This document shows positions 47,398 through 54,985 of a DNA stretch of 64,000 nt, one piece after another (within the stretch, counting starts at the first letter, position 1; each line of letters starts with the position of its first letter). A model generated the notes under the pieces. It was not told where the DNA came from, ran no database searches, and was given only the letters and a program-made list of their open reading frames with translations. The stretch is from Arcanobacterium ihumii (GTDB taxonomy: Bacteria > Actinomycetota > Actinomycetes > Actinomycetales > Actinomycetaceae), in NCBI RefSeq assembly GCF_900604515.1, contig NZ_UWOS01000001.1, positions 124,001-188,000 on the forward strand, in the 5' to 3' direction. The position numbers and the translations under genes are program-made.

Positions 47398-47472
47398 ATT
47401 AAGCTATTATCTTAATTAGTAAATTATTAAGCTATAGCCTTAATATATCCAATATTAAAGCTATGGCTTAAT
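47398..47472. promoter_or_regulatory. Three 19-bp palindromic operators spaced 28 bp
   Basis: Imperfect dyads of the form ATTAAGCTATAGCCTTAAT occur at 47398-47416, 47426-47444 and 47454-47472, each start exactly 28 bases from the last. They lie in the divergent promoter of satD and the small membrane gene. Equal spacing suggests cooperative binding of one repressor to both promoters. The regulator is not identified. Confidence 0.7.
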
Positions 47473-47500
47473 TTGAAATCGTGGATGCAAGGAGAAAATC

Positions 47501-48175
47501 ATGCACAATCCGAAGCAAATAAAGCGAAGCTCTCCAGCAGAAGCTCCCACTAAGTATGCCGTCATTGGAGATTTAGTCCAGTCCAGAAAAGGTAAGAGAG
47601 AACAAACCCAAGCAGCGTTAATGGACGGACTAGAGAAAGTAACAACACCAAGCATTGAAGTCTTTCACCCAACTGTTGGCGATGAAATCCAGGGAATATT
47701 CGCCTCACTAGGCAACGCATTTCAAGCTCTGCACTTTCTACGGGTCCAGATGCGGATACTCAACACCGATATACGATTCGGGATCGGAATCGGTGAGATC
47801 AAAGAAATAGCTCAAGCACCTTCAATTCAAGACGGAAGCGCATGGTGGAACGCCAGAAGCGCAATCGAAACTGTGCATGAAATGCAAGGGACTCCTGGGA
47901 GAGCGGGCGTGCGCACCGGTATCATTGGCTTTGAGGAAAATGGATTCGAAACTATCACTGCCACCCTAGTCAGTGCATCAGCCCAACTCATTGACAGCCA
48001 AATCTCCAGTCTTAAACCGAGTACGTGTGGTTCATTACTTGGATTACTCATAGGCGAGCCAAACTACGTAACAGCAGAAAAGCTAAGCATCTCGGCACCT
48101 GCCAACTCACAGCGAGTAAACACCAACAACCTCCGACCACTCGCAGATGCTATGCGCGCCTTGTGGGAACTTTAA
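47501..48175 (+). CDS. satD: SatD family protein
   Basis: A 224-aa protein with the SatD pattern: YAVIGDLVQSRKGK, HPTVGDEIQGIFASLGNAFQAL and IRFGIGIGEI, then AWWNARSAIE. SatD was named in the acid-tolerance sat operon of Streptococcus mutans, but its biochemical role is not settled. The ribosome binding site AAGGAG is strong. It is divergent from the small membrane gene and controlled from the three-dyad region. Confidence 0.78.
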   Translation: MHNPKQIKRSSPAEAPTKYAVIGDLVQSRKGKREQTQAALMDGLEKVTTPSIEVFHPTVGDEIQGIFASLGNAFQALHFLRVQMRILNTDIRFGIGIGEIKEIAQAPSIQDGSAWWNARSAIETVHEMQGTPGRAGVRTGIIGFEENGFETITATLVSASAQLIDSQISSLKPSTCGSLLGLLIGEPNYVTAEKLSISAPANSQRVNTNNLRPLADAMRALWEL

Positions 48176-48189
48176 GATCCTTGCTCTAC

Positions 48190-49284
48190 CTAGTTGTTGT
48201 GCTCGTTAACTACAGGAGGTTTCGCCCAACCTGGAGAGCCATGGCGAATATGTTTCAATGATCTTGACTGTTCATCCTTGACACAAGCCATCAGTTCACT
48301 GACCGATAACGAAGTAAAAACAATGCTCTGATAATCGTCCGCTTCCCAAACTAAACCCAGAGTATCATCGTCGATCACAACCAAAGCCGAGTAGGCGGCA
48401 GCACCGTCGTCGATAAGAATTGGCGCACTCCACGACCGTGCTTCATCCGACGAAACATGGACACTCAGTCGTGTACGGTGAACGGCATCATCACACATAG
48501 AAGCGAAGAGTAAGCGGCCAATTCGTGCCAATCCACCGTTACAGGCAGGGTCTTGGAGGAGTGCTACTGGAACCAGTGGCGTGAAAGTTTTGCCTAAATC
48601 CGCAGAAAAACCCTGACGCCTAGCAGGCGTCGCACGAGCATGCATGAGGATTGTGCCATCATCAAGTGCAACTACCTTATTTTCATCGCAATCTGGCCCT
48701 ACTGGCTCCCCCATCGTCCAGGTTTCGCCGTTATCCACCGAGCTTGCACAGATCGCATAGTTACGATCATCTATTCGCGCCACGAATGTTTGAAGAAGAG
48801 CACCTTCCCCAGTAATAGCTCCGTTTCCCGAGGATGTAAACATCCCCGCCACCTGGTTAGGGCGAAGCGAGCTATAGTCACGATGCGTCCAGGTCAACCC
48901 ATCATCATCCGACGTCGCTAACCATAGTTCGAGCCCAGGTCTGCCTGCCCGTGCGGAAAAATAAGATTCACCTGTAGAACCTACGTACCAGCAAAGGATT
49001 GTTCCGGTTTCTGGATTAGTCAGCAGGGACGCATCACCAAATCCGTGACCAGGCGTGTGTGAGCGCAACAGTGCAGGCTCGCTCCAAGTCTCACCTTTAT
49101 CATCGGAATATCTGAAAACAATATCAAAGTCCGCGGGAAGGTCACGCCAGTCTGAACGGACATCGTAGGCAACAAGGATTCGACCCGTCGCAGTTACGGT
49201 AATCGCTGGGATTCGGAAAATAGGATCCGAAAACGCACTACCCCGTATCTTTTGACCTCGTTCAGCAACTGTTTGAAAACGCAC
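48190..49284 (-). CDS. Sialidase without signal peptide
   Basis: A 364-aa BNR-repeat exo-sialidase. FRIP motif (IFRIPAITV) near residue 25, Asp boxes SDDKGETW, SDDDGLTW, SVDNGETW and a weaker SADLGKTF, and DENKVVALDDGTILMHAR with the catalytic Glu region. No signal peptide or anchor is seen, so it is probably cytoplasmic, or released by another route. It would act on sialyl-oligosaccharides after uptake. The 3' end is 15 bases from convergent satD. Confidence 0.87.
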   Translation of the reverse strand: MRFQTVAERGQKIRGSAFSDPIFRIPAITVTATGRILVAYDVRSDWRDLPADFDIVFRYSDDKGETWSEPALLRSHTPGHGFGDASLLTNPETGTILCWYVGSTGESYFSARAGRPGLELWLATSDDDGLTWTHRDYSSLRPNQVAGMFTSSGNGAITGEGALLQTFVARIDDRNYAICASSVDNGETWTMGEPVGPDCDENKVVALDDGTILMHARATPARRQGFSADLGKTFTPLVPVALLQDPACNGGLARIGRLLFASMCDDAVHRTRLSVHVSSDEARSWSAPILIDDGAAAYSALVVIDDDTLGLVWEADDYQSIVFTSLSVSELMACVKDEQSRSLKHIRHGSPGWAKPPVVNEHNN

Positions 49285-49411
49285 TTAAAATCATCCACTT
49301 CGATCATCTTTGGTATTTTCATTGTGCATGAAACTGCGTGCAATTAACAGTTGTCCAATTATGCCAACGAGTACTTTTCCTCATCTGTGCAAAATCGCGC
49401 ATACAATGCAT

Positions 49412-49454
49412 CAATACAATAAAGGGGCGCTTCCTCTGCATGAAGAAGCGCCCC
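49412..49454 (-). terminator. Terminator of the peptide transporter gene
   Basis: A 10-base perfect stem (49424-49433 and 49445-49454) with an 11-base loop, followed on the minus strand by TTTATTGTATTG. Short frames that cross this hairpin at 49310-49559 are not taken as genes. Confidence 0.8.
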
Positions 49455-49475
49455 AAGATGAGTTTTTCGAAGAAA

Positions 49476-50963
49476 TCAGCGGATATCTACGAACTTCTTT
49501 TCGATCCAATTGCGGATCAACAAGAGGATGAATCCGAGAGCGATAGAAACCACGCCTAGTACGATAAAGAAAGTGTTTTCCGCCGAAACCGAGTTTGGAT
49601 CATAATAGTCAGCAAGAGTACCCGAAAGCGATGTACCCATGGATACTGCCATGAGCCACACAGCCATCATCATTGAAGGATAAGCCTTTGGTGCTACCTT
49701 AGTTGCGAGTGCATTTCCTACTGGGCTCAAGAGCAACTCACCGATAGTGAAGAGGAACAAGATCCAGACAATCGCCAATAGCGGAGTGGAGTTAGCTTCG
49801 CCTCCTGAGAATGGAATGAAGAAGAAGAGCGAAATTCCAATGATGATATTTGCAACTGCAAACTTAACTGGAGTCGACCACTGGCGTTCACCCAGCTTCG
49901 TCCAAAGAGATGCAAATATTCCCGCGAAGATGATGATGAAGAGTGGGTTGAAGGACTGGACCCAGGTTGGGGAAAGCTCAAAACCGAAGAGATCACGATT
50001 CAAACGAACATCTGAATAGATAGCCAATACAGTGAACTGCTGCTGGAAAATTCCAAAGAACACTACTCCAGAGATAAAAAGTGGAATAAAGCCAATCAGC
50101 CTTGACTTTTCCGTAGGAGTCGTGAGGTGGGAGCGGTACATCTGAAGCCACATAACTACTGCAGCAACCAGAGCAAGGAGCGAAACAACGCTCGAGAGCG
50201 CGTCAAGTGGAATAATTCCTGTTGCTACTAGTAGTACCGATGCTCCGATCGTTAGAACTGCGATTGCGATCCACTGGAAGTACTTCGACTTCGGAAGTGG
50301 ATTCGGAACGTCGTGACCTGCTGCACCGATCGTCGTCTTACGCATCAAAATGTACTGGATCAGACCAGCAGCCATTCCAATTGCAGCAAGACCGAATCCC
50401 CAGTGAAATCCTTCCATTCCCCAGATCCAACCAGTGAGCAACGGACCGAAAAGTCCACCAATGTTTACACCCATGTAAAATATTGAAAAGCCTGCATCTC
50501 TGCGTGGATCTTGGCGATGGTAAAGCTGACCTAACACAACCTGAGCGTTCGTTTTTACGCCGCCCGATCCGATTGCGATGCACACTAGCCCGAGGGCAAG
50601 ACCAGCGACGGTCGGTACCAATGCAAGCGAAATATGACCCATCATCACAAGGATTGCCGAATAGAAGAGAGTTCGCTCAGACCCCAGCAGACGGTCAGCT
50701 ACGAGTGATGCCACGAGTGCTGCCATATAGACGAGTCCGCCATAAGCTCCCATGATCGAGGTCGACGCCGTTTGGTCTAGGCCAAGTCCTCCCTGCGTTG
50801 TTTCGTAGTACATGTAGTAAAGAAGAATTCCTTGCATCCCGTAGAAACTGAAGCGCTCCCACATTTCGACGCCAAAAAGGTTTGCGAGTCCCCAAGGTTG
50901 CCCGAAGAAAGTCCTTTCTTTAGCTACACTGTCACTCTTCCCGTCTGAGCTAGCGATCGTCAT
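49476..50963 (-). CDS. dtpT: Proton-dependent di/tripeptide transporter (POT family)
   Basis: A 495-aa carrier with about 14 spans. The N-terminal motif ExxERFxFYG is present as EMWERFSFYG, with GSGGVKTNAQVVLGQLY and SIFYMGVNIGGLFGPLL as the other family signatures. It imports di- and tripeptides with protons. It stands alone, with two dyads in its upstream region (51004-51056). Confidence 0.95.
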   Translation of the reverse strand: MTIASSDGKSDSVAKERTFFGQPWGLANLFGVEMWERFSFYGMQGILLYYMYYETTQGGLGLDQTASTSIMGAYGGLVYMAALVASLVADRLLGSERTLFYSAILVMMGHISLALVPTVAGLALGLVCIAIGSGGVKTNAQVVLGQLYHRQDPRRDAGFSIFYMGVNIGGLFGPLLTGWIWGMEGFHWGFGLAAIGMAAGLIQYILMRKTTIGAAGHDVPNPLPKSKYFQWIAIAVLTIGASVLLVATGIIPLDALSSVVSLLALVAAVVMWLQMYRSHLTTPTEKSRLIGFIPLFISGVVFFGIFQQQFTVLAIYSDVRLNRDLFGFELSPTWVQSFNPLFIIIFAGIFASLWTKLGERQWSTPVKFAVANIIIGISLFFFIPFSGGEANSTPLLAIVWILFLFTIGELLLSPVGNALATKVAPKAYPSMMMAVWLMAVSMGTSLSGTLADYYDPNSVSAENTFFIVLGVVSIALGFILLLIRNWIEKKFVDIR

Positions 50964-51003
50964 AATTCCCTTTCAATCACAGGTCAATAATGTTCTTTTG
51001 ACG

Positions 51004-51056
51004 AGTCTTGAACAAATACTTACTTGAGCAAGACTACACTAATCGGTTCCACCGAT
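51004..51056 (-). promoter_or_regulatory. Two dyads upstream of the peptide transporter
   Basis: AGTCTTG (51004-51010) pairs with CAAGACT (51029-51035), and ATCGGT (51042-51047) with ACCGAT (51051-51056) around TCC. They are candidate operators of dtpT. Confidence 0.35.
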
Positions 51057-51080
51057 AATTTTTATAGTCAAATAGTAAGC

Positions 51081-51121
51081 AAGTGGGGAGAGAAACCGCA
51101 TAGGCGTTTCTCTCCCCACTT
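51081..51121 (-). terminator. Terminator of the HAD phosphatase gene
   Basis: A perfect 16-base stem (51081-51096 and 51106-51121) with a 9-base loop lies 29 bases after the stop of the HAD gene. The following T tract is weak. Confidence 0.72.
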
Positions 51122-51149
51122 AAGTCACAACTGAAAAATTCAGAATTTC

Positions 51150-51911
51150 TTACACAAGCTCAACCACATCAGCAATTGAGTTATGAACGAAGTGTGGACG
51201 GAATGGATACTTTTGGATATCTTCGCGTCGAGTCGATCCCGTGAGAACCAAGTGAGTCGTTAAACCGGTTTCCACGCCAGCGAGAACGTCAGTATCCATA
51301 CGATCACCAACAATGGAGGTTTCCTCTGAGTGAGCTCCGATCTTGTTTAGACCGTTGCGGAGCATCACAGGATTTGGCTTACCAACGAAGAATGGTGAAC
51401 GCCCAGTTGCCTTTTCGATCAATGCAGCAACTGCTCCGGTAGCAGGGATATCGCCATTTTCAGATGGACCAGAGTTATCTGGATTAGTGGCAATAAATCG
51501 TGCACCCGCCTGAATGAGTCGGATCGCCTGAGTGATTGCGTCAAATGAGTACGTGCGGGTCTCACCAAGTACTACAAACTCGGGGTCCGTCGTCGTCATT
51601 ATAAAGCCTTCTTCATACAAGGCAGTGGTTAAACCAGCTTCACCCACAACATAAGCACGGCGGTTTTCGGTCTGCTGACCAAGGAATCGGGCCGTTGCCA
51701 GAGCAGAAGTCCAGATTCTATCCTCTGGAACGTCAAGGCCAGAAGCGCTGAGTCGCGCAGCAAGGTCACGCTCGGTGAAGATTGAGTTGTTCGTAAGGAT
51801 AAGGTATGGGATGTCCTTTTCTTGAAGGCGCCCGAGAAAATCTGCCGCGCCCGGAAGTGCTTTTCCTTCGTGGACGAGTACACCGTCCATATCAATTAAC
51901 CATGATTTCAT
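51150..51911 (-). CDS. HAD-IIA phosphatase, NagD-like
   Basis: A protein of 253 aa with HAD motif [10 protein letters not shown], motif II LTNNS, motif III around FVGKPNP and motif [16 protein letters not shown], and a C2 cap, as in NagD and p-nitrophenylphosphatases. It removes phosphate from nucleoside or sugar phosphates, and the natural substrate is unknown. ATG 51911 is preferred over TTG 51917. Confidence 0.9.
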   Translation of the reverse strand: MKSWLIDMDGVLVHEGKALPGAADFLGRLQEKDIPYLILTNNSIFTERDLAARLSASGLDVPEDRIWTSALATARFLGQQTENRRAYVVGEAGLTTALYEEGFIMTTTDPEFVVLGETRTYSFDAITQAIRLIQAGARFIATNPDNSGPSENGDIPATGAVAALIEKATGRSPFFVGKPNPVMLRNGLNKIGAHSEETSIVGDRMDTDVLAGVETGLTTHLVLTGSTRREDIQKYPFRPHFVHNSIADVVELV

Positions 51912-52147
51912 ACTCAATTCTTATCACAAAGAAACCGTAGTGGTGACGGGTTTTCGCTACGAACTTGCACAGGATATGGCACGATGTGCGCACATTTTCT
52001 CGATTCACGTTTTCCCAATTGAAAATCCGTTAATAGCACCTCCTAAAACACATCACACTGCATTAAATTAAAATGGTAGTTCAAATTTTTTAGCATTATT
52101 ATTCTGTTGCTAAATCGCTCATATCACAGGCAAATAATGCTTAAAAA

Positions 52148-52175
52148 TTGAATCATACTTGTGTTACGTTATGTT
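52148..52175 (+). promoter_or_regulatory. Probable promoter of the former cytolysin gene
   Basis: TTGAAT (52148-52153) and TATGTT (52170-52175) are 16 bases apart, 80 bases before the ATG of the remnant. The AT-rich gap 51918-52255 holds no gene. Confidence 0.35.
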
Positions 52176-52255
52176 AGGGTGCAAGATAATTTCATAACAG
52201 TAAAGTAATGCGAGTATACAAACATATAGACGTCACCCATAAGGCAGGCGAGATC

Positions 52256-52557
52256 ATGAAAAGAAAAATTCTTGCAACAGTAGCTGGAATTACGATCGGC
52301 ATGGACTCAATGCAAATTACTCACTTGAGCACGTCTCGAGCGTGAGCGGCAGTCGCCAGATCTTCGTGAAACTAGAGACTGAAAACACATCCAACGATGT
52401 ACAGGTCACATTTAACGCCGTATTCAAAGCAACCCGCTTGGCTTGGGATCCGTGGTGGACGATCGTCAATGAAAAAGACCTTCCTTTGGTTTCTAACTGG
52501 GAAGTTGTGGTCAAGGGTACAACTCTTAACCCTTGGGTGGAGAACAACGTGAGCTGA
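52256..52557 (+). pseudogene. Remnant of a cholesterol-dependent cytolysin: signal peptide joined to domain 4 end
   Basis: ATG 52256, after GGCAGGCGAG, encodes a basic hydrophobic start MKRKILATVAGITIG and stops at 52345. In the next frame, readable from about 52303 to 52557, SVSGSRQIF leads to ATRLAWDPWWTIVNEKDLPL and GTTLNPWVENNVS. This matches the C-terminal end of pyolysin/arcanolysin-type toxins: the undecapeptide in its AWDPWW form and the Thr-Leu pair that binds cholesterol. About 420 residues between the two parts are missing and the frames do not agree, so no toxin can be made. A terminator still follows. Gly-to-Arg in the undecapeptide suggests further decay. Confidence 0.8.
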
Positions 52558-52590
52558 AGGGTCCCACCTGTTCCGAACCAACTAATTGAG

Positions 52591-52642
52591 GGACTGATGT
52601 TTGTGAAAATGACTGACACTCCATCTTCACAAACACCAGTCC
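52591..52642 (+). terminator. Terminator of the former cytolysin gene
   Basis: Arms of 17 bases (52591-52607 and 52626-52642) pair with one mismatch around an 18-base loop, 34 bases after the last stop. CTTCGCTTC follows. Confidence 0.65.
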
Positions 52643-52810
52643 TTCGCTTCGTACCAAATCCAATAAGGGAATCAAGAATCTACACAGCGATTGGCAATAC
52701 AAAACCTTAGGAAACGTGGGCAAACACACGATACTCAGGGTCCTTTTCCAAGGTTTTGTTCAGAAAAGAAGAGGAAAATAAACGATTAGAACGTATTGAA
52801 AGGTACTCAC

Positions 52811-53500
52811 ATGGATATCACCCAATGGCTTAGCCAGCTCTCCGATCCAGCCGCATTGATCCAAAGTTTTGGAACCTATGCCTTGCTCGGAGTAGCGATC
52901 ATTATTTTCATCGAATCAGGTGTACTCTTTCCGTTCCTTCCCGGCGATTCCCTTCTGGTGACTGCCGCAGTCCTTCATTCCGCGATGGGATTTTCTATCT
53001 GGCAGATCTTGGCAGTAGCCTGTGTAGCTGCTATTGCGGGCGACCAAGTGGGATTCTGGTTAGGTAGGCGCTTCGGACGGCGTCTCTTCTCCCCCAACGC
53101 TAAGATCCTTCGAACTGATCGACCCGAACAAGCAGAAGCTTTCTTCGCACGCCATGGTTCTATTGCTCTTGTGCTTGGGCGTTTTGTTCCAATCGTACGA
53201 ACTTACGTGCCGCTCGGCGCTGGCATTTCAAACATGCACTACCGGCATTTCATTTTCTGGAACGTTCTAGGCGCGATTAGCTGGGTAATCCTTATGCTCA
53301 CAGTAGGTGTTGCCCTCGGTCAAATACCAGGCATCACTCACTCAATCGATCTCATCATGATTATTATCGTGGGAATCTCCGTACTTCCCATCATCATCAG
53401 CTCCGTGAATAACCGGCGCAAAGCAAAGACCGCGAGCGCTGAAGTTGCCGGTGATGATCCAATTCCTGCCGAAGAATTGAAGACGACGGTCAACGCCTGA
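52811..53500 (+). CDS. DedA family membrane protein, first of a tandem pair
   Basis: A protein of 229 aa with IIFIESGVLFPFLPGDSLL, GDQVGFWLGRRFGRRLF and GRFVPIVRTYVPLGAG, the DedA/SNARE-associated signatures with the re-entrant loops. DedA proteins act in membrane lipid flipping (undecaprenyl phosphate or phospholipids) and proton balance. ATG 52811 has GAAAGG upstream, and the frame from 52796 adds five residues only. A second copy follows at 53704. Confidence 0.92.
   Translation: MDITQWLSQLSDPAALIQSFGTYALLGVAIIIFIESGVLFPFLPGDSLLVTAAVLHSAMGFSIWQILAVACVAAIAGDQVGFWLGRRFGRRLFSPNAKILRTDRPEQAEAFFARHGSIALVLGRFVPIVRTYVPLGAGISNMHYRHFIFWNVLGAISWVILMLTVGVALGQIPGITHSIDLIMIIIVGISVLPIIISSVNNRRKAKTASAEVAGDDPIPAEELKTTVNA
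53042..53095 (+). repeat. 54-base stretch identical in both dedA genes (copy 1)
   Basis: Bases 53042-53095 equal 53935-53988 without a mismatch, in the same codon phase (codons 78-95 of both genes), while the DNA on either side differs at many third positions. Confidence 0.85.
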
Positions 53501-53703
53501 TCCTCTAGTTGCAGTTTTCGTGTCCAAGAATGCTACTACAGGACTACAAAGAGCCCTTGTAAATGACTTTTAAAGAACTAGAATTACCAGCGGATATGTA
53601 TTTTGAATGAGTTTGAATAACTAGTTCAATAATTGATCGGGTACCAGACATAGTTTCGATCTGCGATTGATATTGCGAACACAATCTCTAGTTGGGAGTT
53701 TTT

Positions 53704-54498
53704 ATGGGCATCATTGATTGGATAAGTCAGCTTTCCGATCCCACAACTCTCATTCAAAATTTTGGCACCTACGCTCTATTGGGTGTAGCTATCATCATCT
53801 TCATCGAATCGGGAGTATTATTCCCTTTTCTTCCAGGTGACTCGCTGCTCATCACGCTTGCCGTTCTTCACCAAGCAATTGGTTTACCTCTTTGGCAGGT
53901 CATCCTAGTTTCTTGTATTGCCGCCATTGCTGGTGACCAAGTGGGATTCTGGTTAGGTAGGCGCTTCGGACGGCGTCTCTTCTCCCCCGATGCCCGAGTA
54001 CTTAAAATCGAGAGGCTTCAACAAGCAGAAGATTTCTTCGCAAAATACGGTTCTTGGGCGCTGGTACTTGGACGATTCTTGGCATTTGTGCGAACCTATG
54101 TACCACTCGGCGCAGGCATCTCCCGAATGAAGTATCGCCACTTCTTCTTCTGGAACGTAACAGGTGCAATTAGCTGGGTTGTTTCAATGACGATGGTTGG
54201 TGCACTGCTAGGTCAAATTCCAGGCGTTGCCCACTCAATTGATCTAATCATGATTATTTTCGTTACGGTTACGGGAATCCCTGTAATCGTTGCAATCTTC
54301 AAAAAGCAAAAGGTTAAGCCACAAGAATCCATATTAGAACAGTCCACAGAAGTAGCTGAAACGAGGCAAGATAGCGGAAACACCAGCTACGCAGATTCTG
54401 CCAACCGCCTTGAGTGTTCGATCACGACTAACGACACTGCTCAGCTAGTACAAGTCGCGGCAACTCCACAAACTGGACATACCTATCGCGAGCAATAG
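53704..54498 (+). CDS. DedA family membrane protein, second of a tandem pair
   Basis: A protein of 264 aa, close to the upstream DedA through the whole membrane part (ISQLSDPTTLIQNFGTYALLGVAIIIF shared in short blocks, GDQVGFWLGRRFGRRLFSP, GRFLAFVRTYVPLGAG). ATG 53704 follows GGGAG, and the frame start at TTG 53692 is less likely. The C-terminal tail of about 60 polar residues has no match in the first copy. Its last 70 bases overlap the antisense end of a broken Crp/Fnr gene, so the tail may have arisen by readthrough into that sequence. Confidence 0.9.
   Translation: MGIIDWISQLSDPTTLIQNFGTYALLGVAIIIFIESGVLFPFLPGDSLLITLAVLHQAIGLPLWQVILVSCIAAIAGDQVGFWLGRRFGRRLFSPDARVLKIERLQQAEDFFAKYGSWALVLGRFLAFVRTYVPLGAGISRMKYRHFFFWNVTGAISWVVSMTMVGALLGQIPGVAHSIDLIMIIFVTVTGIPVIVAIFKKQKVKPQESILEQSTEVAETRQDSGNTSYADSANRLECSITTNDTAQLVQVAATPQTGHTYREQ
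53935..53988 (+). repeat. 54-base stretch identical in both dedA genes (copy 2)
   Basis: Second copy of the segment at 53042-53095. Recent gene conversion between the two paralogues is the simplest explanation. Confidence 0.85.
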
Positions 54499-54834
54499 GT
54501 AAATTTAATAAATAACTCGCAACCCGGGCACCGACGACGGTGGCAATAGTAGCATTGAGACGTGCTTCGGTTTCCTGTAAACGAAGTGGCATTTCCTCGA
54601 GCATGCGCAAGCCAACCGATGAATAACGCCCGAACAATGTGTCAATATCAGAGCGGTCAAAGACGCACATTCGAGTTCCTTCTAGGGTCACCGCTGAATA
54701 TTTTGCACGTACTCGCGTTAAAATGCGTGCCCACCCACAAATTTTCCTGGTCTTAGTACACGAATGATCTGTTCGTGACCATCGGAATTCGCCCTTACCA
54801 ACTTAATGTGACCAGAAGGACTTACTGCCAACTA
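54428..54834 (-). pseudogene. Broken Crp/Fnr-family regulator gene
   Basis: Minus-strand translation shows a cyclic-nucleotide-binding domain: SGHIKLVRANSDGHEQIIRV and LRPGKFVGG in one frame, then YSAVTLEGTRMCVFDR and the dimer helix SVGLRMLEEMPLRLQETEA with VASYLLNLP in another. A TAG at 54834-54832 interrupts the first part. A TAA at 54720-54718 follows a T4 run, where adding one T would restore the frame. The DNA-binding helix-turn-helix is absent, the frame ending in the dedA tail. The gene has at least three lesions and cannot make a regulator. The rest of 54835-54985 holds nothing recognisable. Confidence 0.72.
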
Positions 54835-54985
54835 GTCAGAAGAATGGCGGTACCGCGTAGGCTCATATAGAGTTTTGCGCTTCATCCACGACGCACGATC
54901 TTAAACGCAGTCTTTTCAATCGGTCGCTGCAACGCAGTATATTCAAGTTACTATCACCCAGTTTTCCTAAAATTACTCGTTCGTC

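Noticed and set aside
49310-49559. Two short plus-strand frames that could encode 73-aa proteins
   Set aside because: They run across the dtpT terminator hairpin and into the antisense of dtpT, lack a ribosome binding site and resemble no family.
52148-52342. The 29-codon signal-peptide frame as a bacteriocin or pheromone precursor
   Set aside because: The following sequence clearly matches the end of a cytolysin, so a truncated toxin explains both parts better.
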